NCBI GenBank assembly: GCA_029203145.1
Contig: CP119309.1
Span: 2,381,001-2,445,000, forward strand
Length of the DNA stretch: 64,000 nucleotides
Direction of reading: 5' to 3'
Origin: Candidatus Brevundimonas phytovorans
GTDB taxonomy: Bacteria > Pseudomonadota > Alphaproteobacteria > Caulobacterales > Caulobacteraceae
The translations under genes and the position numbers were made by a program. Of this stretch, positions 55,686-62,424 are shown one piece after another (the stretch's first letter is position 1; every line of letters begins with the position of its first letter). A model generated the notes under the pieces. That model made no database searches, was not told the DNA's origin, and saw only the letters and a program-made list of their open reading frames with translations.

Positions 55686-56496
55686 GGGCGCCCACCGAGA
55701 TCACGTCCACCCCGGTCGCGGCGATGCCCGCCACGGTCGTCAGATTGACCCCGCCTGAGGCCTCCAGCGTCACGGGACCAAAGGCGCTGGCCTTCACCCG
55801 GTGCACGGCCTCGGCCAGGTCGTCGAGGTTGAAGTTGTCCAGCATGATGACGTCCGGGCGCTCCGGCAGGACCTCGTCCAGCTGAGCCAGGCTGTCGACC
55901 TCGACCTCGACCTTCATCAGGTGGGGCGCGAAGGCCTTGGCGCGACGCACCGCCTCGCCCGCCCCGCCGCAGACGGCGACGTGGTTGTCCTTGATCAGGA
56001 TGGCGTCATCCAGTCCGAAGCGGTGGTTCAGACCGCCGCCGCAGGCCACCGCGTGCTTCTCCAGCGCGCGCAGGCCGGGCGTGGTCTTGCGGGTGTCGGC
56101 GATGCGGACAGTTGTTCCCGCCACGGCCTGCACATAGGTCCGGGTCAGGGTGGCGATCCCGCACATCCGGCCCAGCAGGTTCAGCGCCGTCCGTTCCGCC
56201 GCCAGCAGGGCGCGGGCGTCAGCCTCGACCTCAACCAGCACGGTCCCGACCTCGAAGGCCTCGCCGTCGGCGACCTTCACCGTCACCTTGGCCTTGGGGT
56301 CCATGGCATGGACCGCGATCCGCACCACGGCGCCGCCGGCCATCACGCCCGCCTGACGCGCGGCGAAGACTGCGCTCATCCGCGCCTCCTCGGGGATGCA
56401 GGCCTGGGCCGTCACATCGCCGGTGCGGCCCAGATCCTCGGCCAGGGCCATCCGCACGACGGGTTCGATCAGCAGGTCCGGCAAGGTTCGGGTCAT
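55639..56496 (-). CDS. nadC: Quinolinate phosphoribosyltransferase (nicotinate-nucleotide pyrophosphorylase)
   Basis: The protein has 285 residues. Key blocks: MCGIATLTRTYVQAV, ADTRKTTPGLRALEKHAVACGGGLNHRFGLDDAILIKDNH (the Arg/Lys/His substrate site), IMLDNFNLDDLAEAV and the closing GALTHSVPQLDVGLDAK. It converts quinolinate and PRPP to nicotinate mononucleotide. It is the last gene of nadA-M50-nadB-nadC; GAAGAAG precedes the ATG. A type B repeat lies between nadB and nadC. Confidence 0.96.
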   Translation of the reverse strand: MTRTLPDLLIEPVVRMALAEDLGRTGDVTAQACIPEEARMSAVFAARQAGVMAGGAVVRIAVHAMDPKAKVTVKVADGEAFEVGTVLVEVEADARALLAAERTALNLLGRMCGIATLTRTYVQAVAGTTVRIADTRKTTPGLRALEKHAVACGGGLNHRFGLDDAILIKDNHVAVCGGAGEAVRRAKAFAPHLMKVEVEVDSLAQLDEVLPERPDVIMLDNFNLDDLAEAVHRVKASAFGPVTLEASGGVNLTTVAGIAATGVDVISVGALTHSVPQLDVGLDAK

Positions 56497-56509
56497 TCTT
56501 CTTCACCAA

Positions 56510-56679
56510 TCCTCCCCCGTCCCCGACGGGGGAGGGGGACCACGCGCAGCGTGGTGGAGGGGGCGGCCGCAACCGCCCCGGTTTGTGTTTTCTCAGCGCT
56601 CAGCAACGGTTAGGCAAGAGCCCGGCTCCGCCCCCTCCACCGCTTCGCGGTCCCCCTCCCCCGCTCCGCAGGGGAGGAT
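56510..56679. repeat. Type B intergenic palindromic repeat, copy 3, overlapping nadB
   Basis: The ends are ATCCTCCCCCG and CAGGGGAGGAT, inverted. GGTGGAGGGGGCGGC and its inverse GCCCCCTCCACC lie inside. Bases 56593-56679 are the last 28 codons and stop of nadB. Confidence 0.88.
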
Positions 56680-58173
56680 CACAGGCGTCAGCCGCATCCG
56701 CGTGTGCTCCGCCGTCGGCAGGCTGTCGGGATAGTCGGCGCGGTAGTGCCCACCCCGGCTCTCGCGGCGCTTCAGCGCCCCCTCGGCGATCAGGCGGGCG
56801 GCGGTCAGGACCACGGCGTCGGGATGGGCCTTCATCAGTCGGTCGATGCCGCCGATCAGGACGCTCAGCCCCTCTTCGTCGCGCACCACGCCCGCGAACC
56901 GGGTCATGGCGGCGCGAAGCTCAGCCATCGCTTCGGGCGGCAAATCCTTCGAGGCCCGCGCCGGCTTCAGCGCCGCCTTGGCCGGCTGCACCTCCTGCGC
57001 CGCCGCCCGCCCGGCGCGACGCCCGAAGGCGCCCGCTTCCAGCAGGGAATTGGAGGCCAGACGGTTGGCGCCGTGCACCCCGGTCGCCGCGCATTCGCCG
57101 ATGGCGTAGAGGCCCGCAACCGTGGTCCGCCCCTCGTCGTCGGCGACGATGCCGCCCATGTGGTAGTGGGCCGCCGCCGCCACCGGGATGGGGCTGACGC
57201 GCGGGTCCAGCCCGGCGCGCATGCAGGCGGCGAACACCGCCGGGAACTCGTGCGGGAAGGCCTCGGCCACCGCCTGGGTCGCATCCAGAAACGCCCCGCG
57301 TCCGTCGGCGCGCGCCGCGTGCACCACCCGCGCCACGATGTCTCGCGGGGCCAGATCGGCGTCGGCGTCTGCTCCCAGCAGGAAGGCGCCGGTTCCGTCG
57401 ATCAGCCGCGCCCCCTCGCCGCGCAGGGCCTCGGTCGCCAGGGGCGCCGGGTCGAGGCCGACATCGATGGCGGTGGGGTGGAACTGCACGAACTCGGGAT
57501 CGAGGATTTCAGCCCCCGCCAGATAGGCCAGCGCCAGCCCCTCGCCGCGCAGGGCCGAGGGGTTGGTCGTCACTTCATACAGACCGCCGACGCCGCCGGT
57601 GGCCAAGACGACGGCGGGGGCGAAGACCTCGTCCACGCGCCCGCCAGCCCGCTCGATCAGGGCGCCGCGCACCCGGCCGTTCACGTCCTGGATCAGGCCG
57701 CGCAGCCGCCCGTCTTCCCAGATCTCGATATGCTTGGAGGCGCGCGCCGCCGCCACCACCGCCGACAGGATGGCCCGCCCGGCGCCGTCGCCGCCGACCC
57801 GCGCCACGCGCGGCAGGCTGTGCGCCGCCTCAAGACTGACGGAAAATCCGCCCGCCTCGTCCCGGTCGAAGGGCGCGCCCAGAGAAGCCAGCCACTCCAC
57901 CGTCTCGCGCCCCCGCTCGGTCAGGGCGCGCGCGGCCTCGGGCTCGACCAGACCGGCCCCTGCCCCTTCGGTGTCTTTCGCGTGCAGGACCGCGCTGTCT
58001 TTCGGCGACAGGGCCGCCGCGAGCCCGCCCTGGGCCCAGGCCGAGGAACAGGCGTTCAGCAACAGATCCGGCGTGACCACCAAGGCTTTCGCCGGCGCGG
58101 CCTCCAGCGCGGCCGACAGCCCCGCCAGTCCGCCGCCGATGATCAGCGGCCCGTCATGCCGGATACGCGCCAT
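56593..58173 (-). CDS. nadB: L-aspartate oxidase with repeat-derived C-terminus
   Basis: The protein has 526 residues. FAD site: LIIGGGLAGLSAALEAAP; SSAWAQGGLAAALSPKDS; the succinate/fumarate-reductase-like active segments HPTAIDVG and HEFPAVFAACM; ATGVHGANRLASNSLLEAG. It oxidises aspartate to iminosuccinate, the substrate of NadA. The last 28 residues (from ILPCGAGEGDREAV) are encoded inside a type B repeat and look unlike NadB; the original stop was probably lost or displaced by insertion. The gene starts 4 bases after the M50 stop. Confidence 0.95.
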   Translation of the reverse strand: MARIRHDGPLIIGGGLAGLSAALEAAPAKALVVTPDLLLNACSSAWAQGGLAAALSPKDSAVLHAKDTEGAGAGLVEPEAARALTERGRETVEWLASLGAPFDRDEAGGFSVSLEAAHSLPRVARVGGDGAGRAILSAVVAAARASKHIEIWEDGRLRGLIQDVNGRVRGALIERAGGRVDEVFAPAVVLATGGVGGLYEVTTNPSALRGEGLALAYLAGAEILDPEFVQFHPTAIDVGLDPAPLATEALRGEGARLIDGTGAFLLGADADADLAPRDIVARVVHAARADGRGAFLDATQAVAEAFPHEFPAVFAACMRAGLDPRVSPIPVAAAAHYHMGGIVADDEGRTTVAGLYAIGECAATGVHGANRLASNSLLEAGAFGRRAGRAAAQEVQPAKAALKPARASKDLPPEAMAELRAAMTRFAGVVRDEEGLSVLIGGIDRLMKAHPDAVVLTAARLIAEGALKRRESRGGHYRADYPDSLPTAEHTRMRLTPVILPCGAGEGDREAVEGAEPGSCLTVAER

Positions 58174-58177
58174 GCTG

Positions 58178-59008
58178 CTAGCGGCCTCCCACGCCGATGA
58201 ATTTCAGGCCCATGTCGAAGGCGGGTTCCACCGCGCCGCCGGTCAGGGGCAGCAGGGCGCCAAGGGCCGCCGCCGCACAGATCGCCGCCGTCGCCAGATA
58301 GAGCGCCAGGCTGCGCCCCGCCTCCGGCCAGCTCAGTTGACCCCAGGCCGCGCGCCAGACGCCGCGCTTCATATGGCCGAAAATCGCGATGGCGAGGAAG
58401 GCCGCCAGGATGAGCCGTCCCGTCGACAGGCCCCACCAGACGGCCAGACCGCCGACGGCCAGCAGGGCGACCTGCTCCAGCCGCGGATGCACCCGGGTCA
58501 GCACCGGCCCCAGAGCCTTGGACCCGTCCAGCGGCGGGGCGGGCAGGAGGTTCACCAGATTGATCATGGCGATGAAGAAGGCCCCCATCAGCCACTCGGG
58601 CGACCGCAGCGCCAAGCCGACGGCCACAAAGGGGATCATGGCGACCAGGCCGAAGGCCGGACCCGCCAGCGACACCAGCACGCCGTGCCACTCGCTCTTC
58701 GGCTCGCGCTGAGCCTTGGCCATGCCGCCGAGGAAGGGGATGATGTAGATGCGCGCCGGTCCCATGCCGAGGCGGTTCATCGCCAGAACGTGCCCGTATT
58801 CATGCACGAACAGGCCGAACAGGACGCCGCCCGCCACCACGACGCTGCCCGTGACCCACCACAGGAAGCCCGCCATCAGCAGGGTCGAGGCGATGGCCCA
58901 GGCCGGATGCTGACCCTTGTCCTCCAGCGGTGCGGAACGAACGGGCGCGGCTTCAGAGACAGGCGCAGTTCGTCCGTCGCGCGCACCCCAAGGCCCCTCG
59001 ACGCTCAT
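58178..59008 (-). CDS. Site-2-type M50 membrane metalloprotease
   Basis: The protein has 276 residues and about six membrane helices. FGLFVHEYGHVLAMNRLG has the HExxH zinc motif in a membrane helix, and NLVNLLPAPPLDGSKALGP the third ligand in NxxPxxxLDG. VSLAGPAFGLVAMIPFVAVG is a family feature. It cleaves substrates within the membrane; the target is unknown. The start codon abuts a type A repeat, whose GGAGAAGG serves as the only plausible ribosome site with a short spacing. It sits between nadA and nadB in the nad operon. Confidence 0.9.
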   Translation of the reverse strand: MSVEGPWGARDGRTAPVSEAAPVRSAPLEDKGQHPAWAIASTLLMAGFLWWVTGSVVVAGGVLFGLFVHEYGHVLAMNRLGMGPARIYIIPFLGGMAKAQREPKSEWHGVLVSLAGPAFGLVAMIPFVAVGLALRSPEWLMGAFFIAMINLVNLLPAPPLDGSKALGPVLTRVHPRLEQVALLAVGGLAVWWGLSTGRLILAAFLAIAIFGHMKRGVWRAAWGQLSWPEAGRSLALYLATAAICAAAALGALLPLTGGAVEPAFDMGLKFIGVGGR

Positions 59009-59151
59009 CCTTCTCCCCTCGGGGGAGAAGGTGGGACGCGCAGCGTCTCGGATGAGGGGGACGCCGGAGACAGGCGAACGGTCGAGGATGAGGCTGCCCT
59101 CCCCCTCATCCGTCCGGCTCCACCGGCCACCTTCTCCCCCGAGGGGAGAAG
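59009..59151. repeat. Type A intergenic palindromic repeat, copy 3, abutting the M50 start
   Basis: Hairpins CCTTCTCCCCTCGGGGGAGAAGG (59009-59031) and CCTTCTCCCCCGAGGGGAGAAGG (59129-59151) enclose GGATGAGGGGG and CCCCCTCATCC. It is immediately adjacent to the M50 start at 59008. Confidence 0.88.
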
Positions 59152-59168
59152 GACAGCAGCGTCATGCA

Positions 59169-60248
59169 TCAGATCAGCTCCACATCGACGTGGTGCCGGG
59201 CCTTGATCAGGTCATAGCGCGCCGGGATGGCGGGCGGCGGCAGGTCGATCATCCGCTGCACGGCCAGACGCCCGCGCTCGGCCATCTCGGGCTCCACCGT
59301 CACCTCGAACTGCATGTATTTCAGGCAGTCGCGGATGTTCTCCAGCGTGATGCGCTTCATGTGCGGGCACAGGTTGCACGGGCCGATGAAGTCGACGCCG
59401 GGCACGTCGCCCTTGACGTTCGAGGCCATCGAGCACTCGGTGATCATCACCACCTGCTTCGGCTTGCGGTCGACCACATAGTCGATCATCGCCGCCGTCG
59501 ATCCGGCGAAGTCGGACGCGGCCAGCACCTCTTCCGGGCATTCCGGGTGGGCCAGGATTTCCGCGCCCGGATAGGCGGCGCGCATCTCGGCGATGTCGTC
59601 GGCGGTGAAGCGCTCATGCACCTCGCAGCGGCCCTTCCAGGCGATGATGCCGACATTCGTCTGGGCCGCGACATTGCGCGCCAGGAACTCGTCGGGGATC
59701 AGGATGACCTTGTCGACGCCCCATTCCTTCGCCGCCCATTCCACCACCTGAACGGCGTTGGCGCTGGTGCAGCAGATGTCGGTCTCAGCCTTCACGTCGG
59801 CGGTCGTGTTCACATAGGTGACGACCGGCAGACCGGGGTAGCGCTGCTTGATCAGCCGCACGTCCGCGCCGGTGATCGAGGAGGCCAGCGAGCAGCCCGC
59901 GCGCAGGTCGGGGATCAGCACGGTCTTCTCCGGGCTCAGGATCTTCGACGTCTCGGCCATGAAGTGCACGCCCGCCTGGACGATGACCTTGGCGTTCGAG
60001 CGCGCAGCCTCCTTGGCCAGCCCCAGGCTGTCGCCGACATAGTCGCCGACCCCGTGGAAAATCTCGGGCGTCATATAGTTGTGGGCTAGGATGACGGCGT
60101 TGCGCTCTTTTTTCAGCGCATTGATCTCGCTGATCAGTTTCGCCTGTTCCGGCCACTCCAGCGGCGTCACCAGACCCTTGACCTTCTCCCACACGGGAGC
60201 GGTCTCGCGCGCCAGTTCCTCTGACAGGCCGAAAGCGCCATCCGCCAT
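59169..60248 (-). CDS. nadA: Quinolinate synthase
   Basis: The protein has 359 residues from ATG 60248 (GGGAG upstream, better spaced than the GTG three codons earlier). Three cysteines bind the 4Fe-4S cluster: DLRAGCSLASS, MITECSMASN and FIGPCNLCPHM. Other blocks: AVILAHNYMTPEIF, VQAGVHFMAETSKILSPEKTVLIP and ILIPDEFLARNVAAQ. It condenses iminosuccinate with dihydroxyacetone phosphate to quinolinate. It is the first gene of the nad operon and carries a palindromic operator about 37 bases upstream. Confidence 0.97.
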   Translation of the reverse strand: MADGAFGLSEELARETAPVWEKVKGLVTPLEWPEQAKLISEINALKKERNAVILAHNYMTPEIFHGVGDYVGDSLGLAKEAARSNAKVIVQAGVHFMAETSKILSPEKTVLIPDLRAGCSLASSITGADVRLIKQRYPGLPVVTYVNTTADVKAETDICCTSANAVQVVEWAAKEWGVDKVILIPDEFLARNVAAQTNVGIIAWKGRCEVHERFTADDIAEMRAAYPGAEILAHPECPEEVLAASDFAGSTAAMIDYVVDRKPKQVVMITECSMASNVKGDVPGVDFIGPCNLCPHMKRITLENIRDCLKYMQFEVTVEPEMAERGRLAVQRMIDLPPPAIPARYDLIKARHHVDVELI

Positions 60249-60284
60249 CTTCGTCACTCCCTGGCGCCGTCTGCGCCGCTCCGA

Positions 60285-60307
60285 CTTATGCTCAAAGTTA
60301 GCATAAG
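60285..60307. promoter_or_regulatory. Palindromic operator upstream of nadA
   Basis: CTTATGCT and AGCATAAG are perfect 8-bp arms around CAAAGTT, 37 bases before the nadA ATG. Such dyads fit repressors of NAD synthesis such as NadQ or NrtR in alphaproteobacteria; which protein binds is inference. Confidence 0.7.
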
Positions 60308-60353
60308 CAGGCGCAATGTAGGCCGTTCCGCACAGGGCGCAAGGAAAATCAGT

Positions 60354-60563
60354 TCAGTCTTCGAGCGTGAACAGGGCGTCCAGCGGCACCTCCAGCGCCC
60401 GCGCCAGCGTCAGGGCGACCAGGACGGAAGGGGTGAAGACGCCGTTCTCGACCGTGTTCACCGTCTTCCTCGAGAGCCTGGCCCGGTCGGCCAGTTCCTG
60501 CTGCGTCAGGCCCGCCGCCGTCCGCACCGCCTTCAGATGGATGACCAGACGCGGCTCAGCCAC
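60354..60563 (-). CDS. XRE family HTH regulator
   Basis: The protein has 69 residues, essentially one Cro/C1-type helix-turn-helix: LKAVRTAAGLTQQELADRARLSRKTVNTVENGVFTPSVLVALTLARALEVPLDALFTLE. It overlaps the 3' end of the membrane-protein gene by 8 bases, so the pair is translationally coupled. The usual model is a small regulator that controls its own operon; a tandem repeat upstream of the pair at 61263-61297 is the likely site. Confidence 0.93.
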   Translation of the reverse strand: MAEPRLVIHLKAVRTAAGLTQQELADRARLSRKTVNTVENGVFTPSVLVALTLARALEVPLDALFTLED

Positions 60564-61248
60564 CGCTGGCCCGCCGGTCCAGTTGCCAATAGCGCAGCCC
60601 CGCCGCCGAAGCCGTGACGAACATCAGCCCCGGCAGGGCCGCCACCGCCGCCTCGGGCCGCCACAGCCCCAGAGCAAAGACGACCAGCAGGCCGATCATG
60701 ACCACGGCCAGCGCCACATTGAGCGCGTCGCGACGAAAGGACAGGGTCAGTTCGTCCTCGAGCAACCGCTTCATCTTCTTGTCGCCGGGGTTGTCGAGAC
60801 CCGCGACCATCATCAGCAGAACGATCGAAACCATCGGCGACAGTCCCACCATCATCCAGTCCAGCCCTTCGCCCTGCCCGCTCGCGATGTCCCAGGCCCC
60901 CTGCGTGCTCTGATAGACCAGATAGAGCGTGGTCAACGGCATCAGCGCCATCGACACGGCCCGCTGCTTCTGGACCACGTCGCGATAGCCGCCCTTGGCG
61001 TTCTCGACGCGGACAGTGTCGCCGTTGGGCATATATCGGCCCGCCAGAGGGAATGAGGCGACAGCCGCGCCCAGCCCCACAAAGGCAAGCACAACGCCAG
61101 CTGCCGACGCCCATCCCTCGCCGTTCCCGGCCAGCACAAGGCCCAGCACGCCCGCCGTCGCCCCCACGCCGCCCAGCGCCGCGATCATCCGCAGCCGGCG
61201 CACCCGATGCCGCTCATTCACCCTCGCCCGCTGCAGGTCGTCGTCCAT
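60556..61248 (-). CDS. Membrane protein paired with XRE regulator
   Basis: The protein has 230 residues from ATG 61248 (GGAGGGGCGG just upstream; ATG 61260 is weaker). About six helices in three pairs: MIAALGGVGATAGVLGLVLAG / GVVLAFVGLGAAVASF, ALMPLTTLYLVYQS / PMVSIVLLMMVAGL, and ALAVVMIGLLVVFALGLW / AALPGLMFVTASAAG. A cytoplasmic loop contains KKMKRLLEDELTLSFRRD. No enzyme motifs. Membrane protein plus small XRE regulator pairs are common and little understood. A sensor or a stress-related membrane protein is possible. Confidence 0.75.
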   Translation of the reverse strand: MDDDLQRARVNERHRVRRLRMIAALGGVGATAGVLGLVLAGNGEGWASAAGVVLAFVGLGAAVASFPLAGRYMPNGDTVRVENAKGGYRDVVQKQRAVSMALMPLTTLYLVYQSTQGAWDIASGQGEGLDWMMVGLSPMVSIVLLMMVAGLDNPGDKKMKRLLEDELTLSFRRDALNVALAVVMIGLLVVFALGLWRPEAAVAALPGLMFVTASAAGLRYWQLDRRASGG

Positions 61249-61262
61249 CCGCCCCTCCATGG

Positions 61263-61297
61263 CACCTATGGGTTACATATATCACCTACAGGTTACA
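61263..61297. promoter_or_regulatory. Tandem 15-base direct repeat, candidate XRE operator
   Basis: CACCTATGGGTTACA (61263-61277) and CACCTACAGGTTACA (61283-61297) match at 13 of 15 bases and are spaced 20 bases apart, two helical turns. Each has an ACC...GGT dyad core. They lie 15-49 bases before the membrane-protein start. Confidence 0.65.
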
Positions 61298-61316
61298 TCG
61301 CAAGAGCGCCGATCTT

Positions 61317-61652
61317 TCAGAGGCTCTCCGCACCAAGCCGCACGGCCCACAGGGCGGCGCGTTTCTTCAACTCGTCCTTGCGGGCCATGTCGGACAGGTC
61401 CGGCGACAGGCGGTCCAGTTGCTCGAAGCGGAAGCTGTCGGCGCCGTGGGTTTTCCATTCGGCCTGAAGCGACTTGTAGGGGCTGCCGCCCATCTTCAGC
61501 GCGAACCACAGGCCGTTCTGCTGAGTGTCGATGTGGCGGCTCTGGCCCACCCAGGCGCGGCCAGTGGCGGAACAGATGACGGCGAAGACCCCGGCGATGG
61601 TTTCACGGTCCTTGTAGTCGTTGATGAGCGCCTTGCGGTCCGCGGACGTCAT
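61317..61652 (-). CDS. GIY-YIG nuclease family protein
   Basis: The protein has 111 residues from ATG 61652 (GGGAGG upstream). GVFAVICSATGRAWVGQSRHIDTQQNGLWFALKMGGSPYKSLQAEW matches the short GIY-YIG group of alphaproteobacteria; the G-V-F and W-V-G replace the canonical GIY and YIG but keep the spacing, and the R (SRHID) and later E (HGADSFRFEQLDRL) positions are conserved. Nuclease activity is therefore uncertain. It is behind a palindromic operator at 61669-61708. Confidence 0.8.
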   Translation of the reverse strand: MTSADRKALINDYKDRETIAGVFAVICSATGRAWVGQSRHIDTQQNGLWFALKMGGSPYKSLQAEWKTHGADSFRFEQLDRLSPDLSDMARKDELKKRAALWAVRLGAESL

Positions 61653-61668
61653 GGACGCCTCCCTTGTT

Positions 61669-61708
61669 TTTACCCGGATCAAATAACAGAAGTTATTACC
61701 CGGGTAAA
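61669..61708. promoter_or_regulatory. Nested palindromes before GIY-YIG gene
   Basis: TTACCCGGGTAA (61696-61707) is a perfect 12-bp palindrome. A second half site TTTACCCGG (61669-61677) lies 31 bases away, and AATAAC-AGAA-GTTATT lies between them. This AT-rich dyad set looks like a repressor operator; the regulator is unknown. Confidence 0.6.
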
Positions 61709-61730
61709 TATAGCCGCGCGTCGCTGGCTC

Positions 61731-62384
61731 CTAAGGCAGCGTCGCGGGCGCCGCGATCCGGGCGAAGCGGTAGCGGGTCAGCGACCGATCCACGAAGGTC
61801 CAGGGCAGGAGACCGATCTGACGCCGCTCGCTCCACAGATCCAGCAACAGGGCGTCGGGCGTGGGCGTCAGAACGCCGACGTGGCTGTTGGCGGAATAGC
61901 TCTCATACTGGGTGCGCACGCTCTCGGTCGCGATCCACAGCCGGCCACGCGCGCAGCCGTTGGTGCGCGACAGCAGGTCGGCGGCATAGGGCGGTTCGTT
62001 CGGCTGGGGATCGGGGGCGCCGTTCAGCAGCGGCAGCCGCCCCTCGGCGGCCGCGCCTCGGCCGTTGTCGGCGGTGATCCGCCAGCCGCCCGCCGCCTGT
62101 GACAGGGTGATCGTGGTCGGGGCTCCGTCGCCCCAGACATCTGGCGCCTGAGACAGGTCGCGCACCGCCAGAGGCCGAGCCAGCAGGGCGTTCAGATCGG
62201 GCTCGGCGGTGGGCGCGCCCCGGCGGCTGAGGATCTCGCCCTGGGCCTGATAGGCGCCGCTCAGGTCCGGGCACTGGGCCAGGTCGGAGGGCGTGTTTCT
62301 GATCGGCAGGCCGCCGACCGTGGCGGTGCAGGCGCCGAGCGTCAGCCCGGCAAGGGCAAGGGCGGCGAGGCGAAGGCTCATCAT
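61731..62384 (-). CDS. Hypothetical lipoprotein
   Basis: The protein has 217 residues with a lipobox LGAC (Cys19). CPDLSGAYQAQGEILSRRG, VWGDGAPTTITLSQAAGGWRITAD and LLSRTNGCARGRLWIATES are the conserved-looking segments; two further Cys could form a disulfide. I do not recognise a family. It lies between the M14-type peptidase and the GIY-YIG gene on the same strand, 40 bases after the peptidase stop. Confidence 0.75.
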   Translation of the reverse strand: MMSLRLAALALAGLTLGACTATVGGLPIRNTPSDLAQCPDLSGAYQAQGEILSRRGAPTAEPDLNALLARPLAVRDLSQAPDVWGDGAPTTITLSQAAGGWRITADNGRGAAAEGRLPLLNGAPDPQPNEPPYAADLLSRTNGCARGRLWIATESVRTQYESYSANSHVGVLTPTPDALLLDLWSERRQIGLLPWTFVDRSLTRYRFARIAAPATLP

Positions 62385-62424
62385 GCTGAACCCTAGCCGT
62401 CGCCGCCCCGCCTGAACACCGAGG

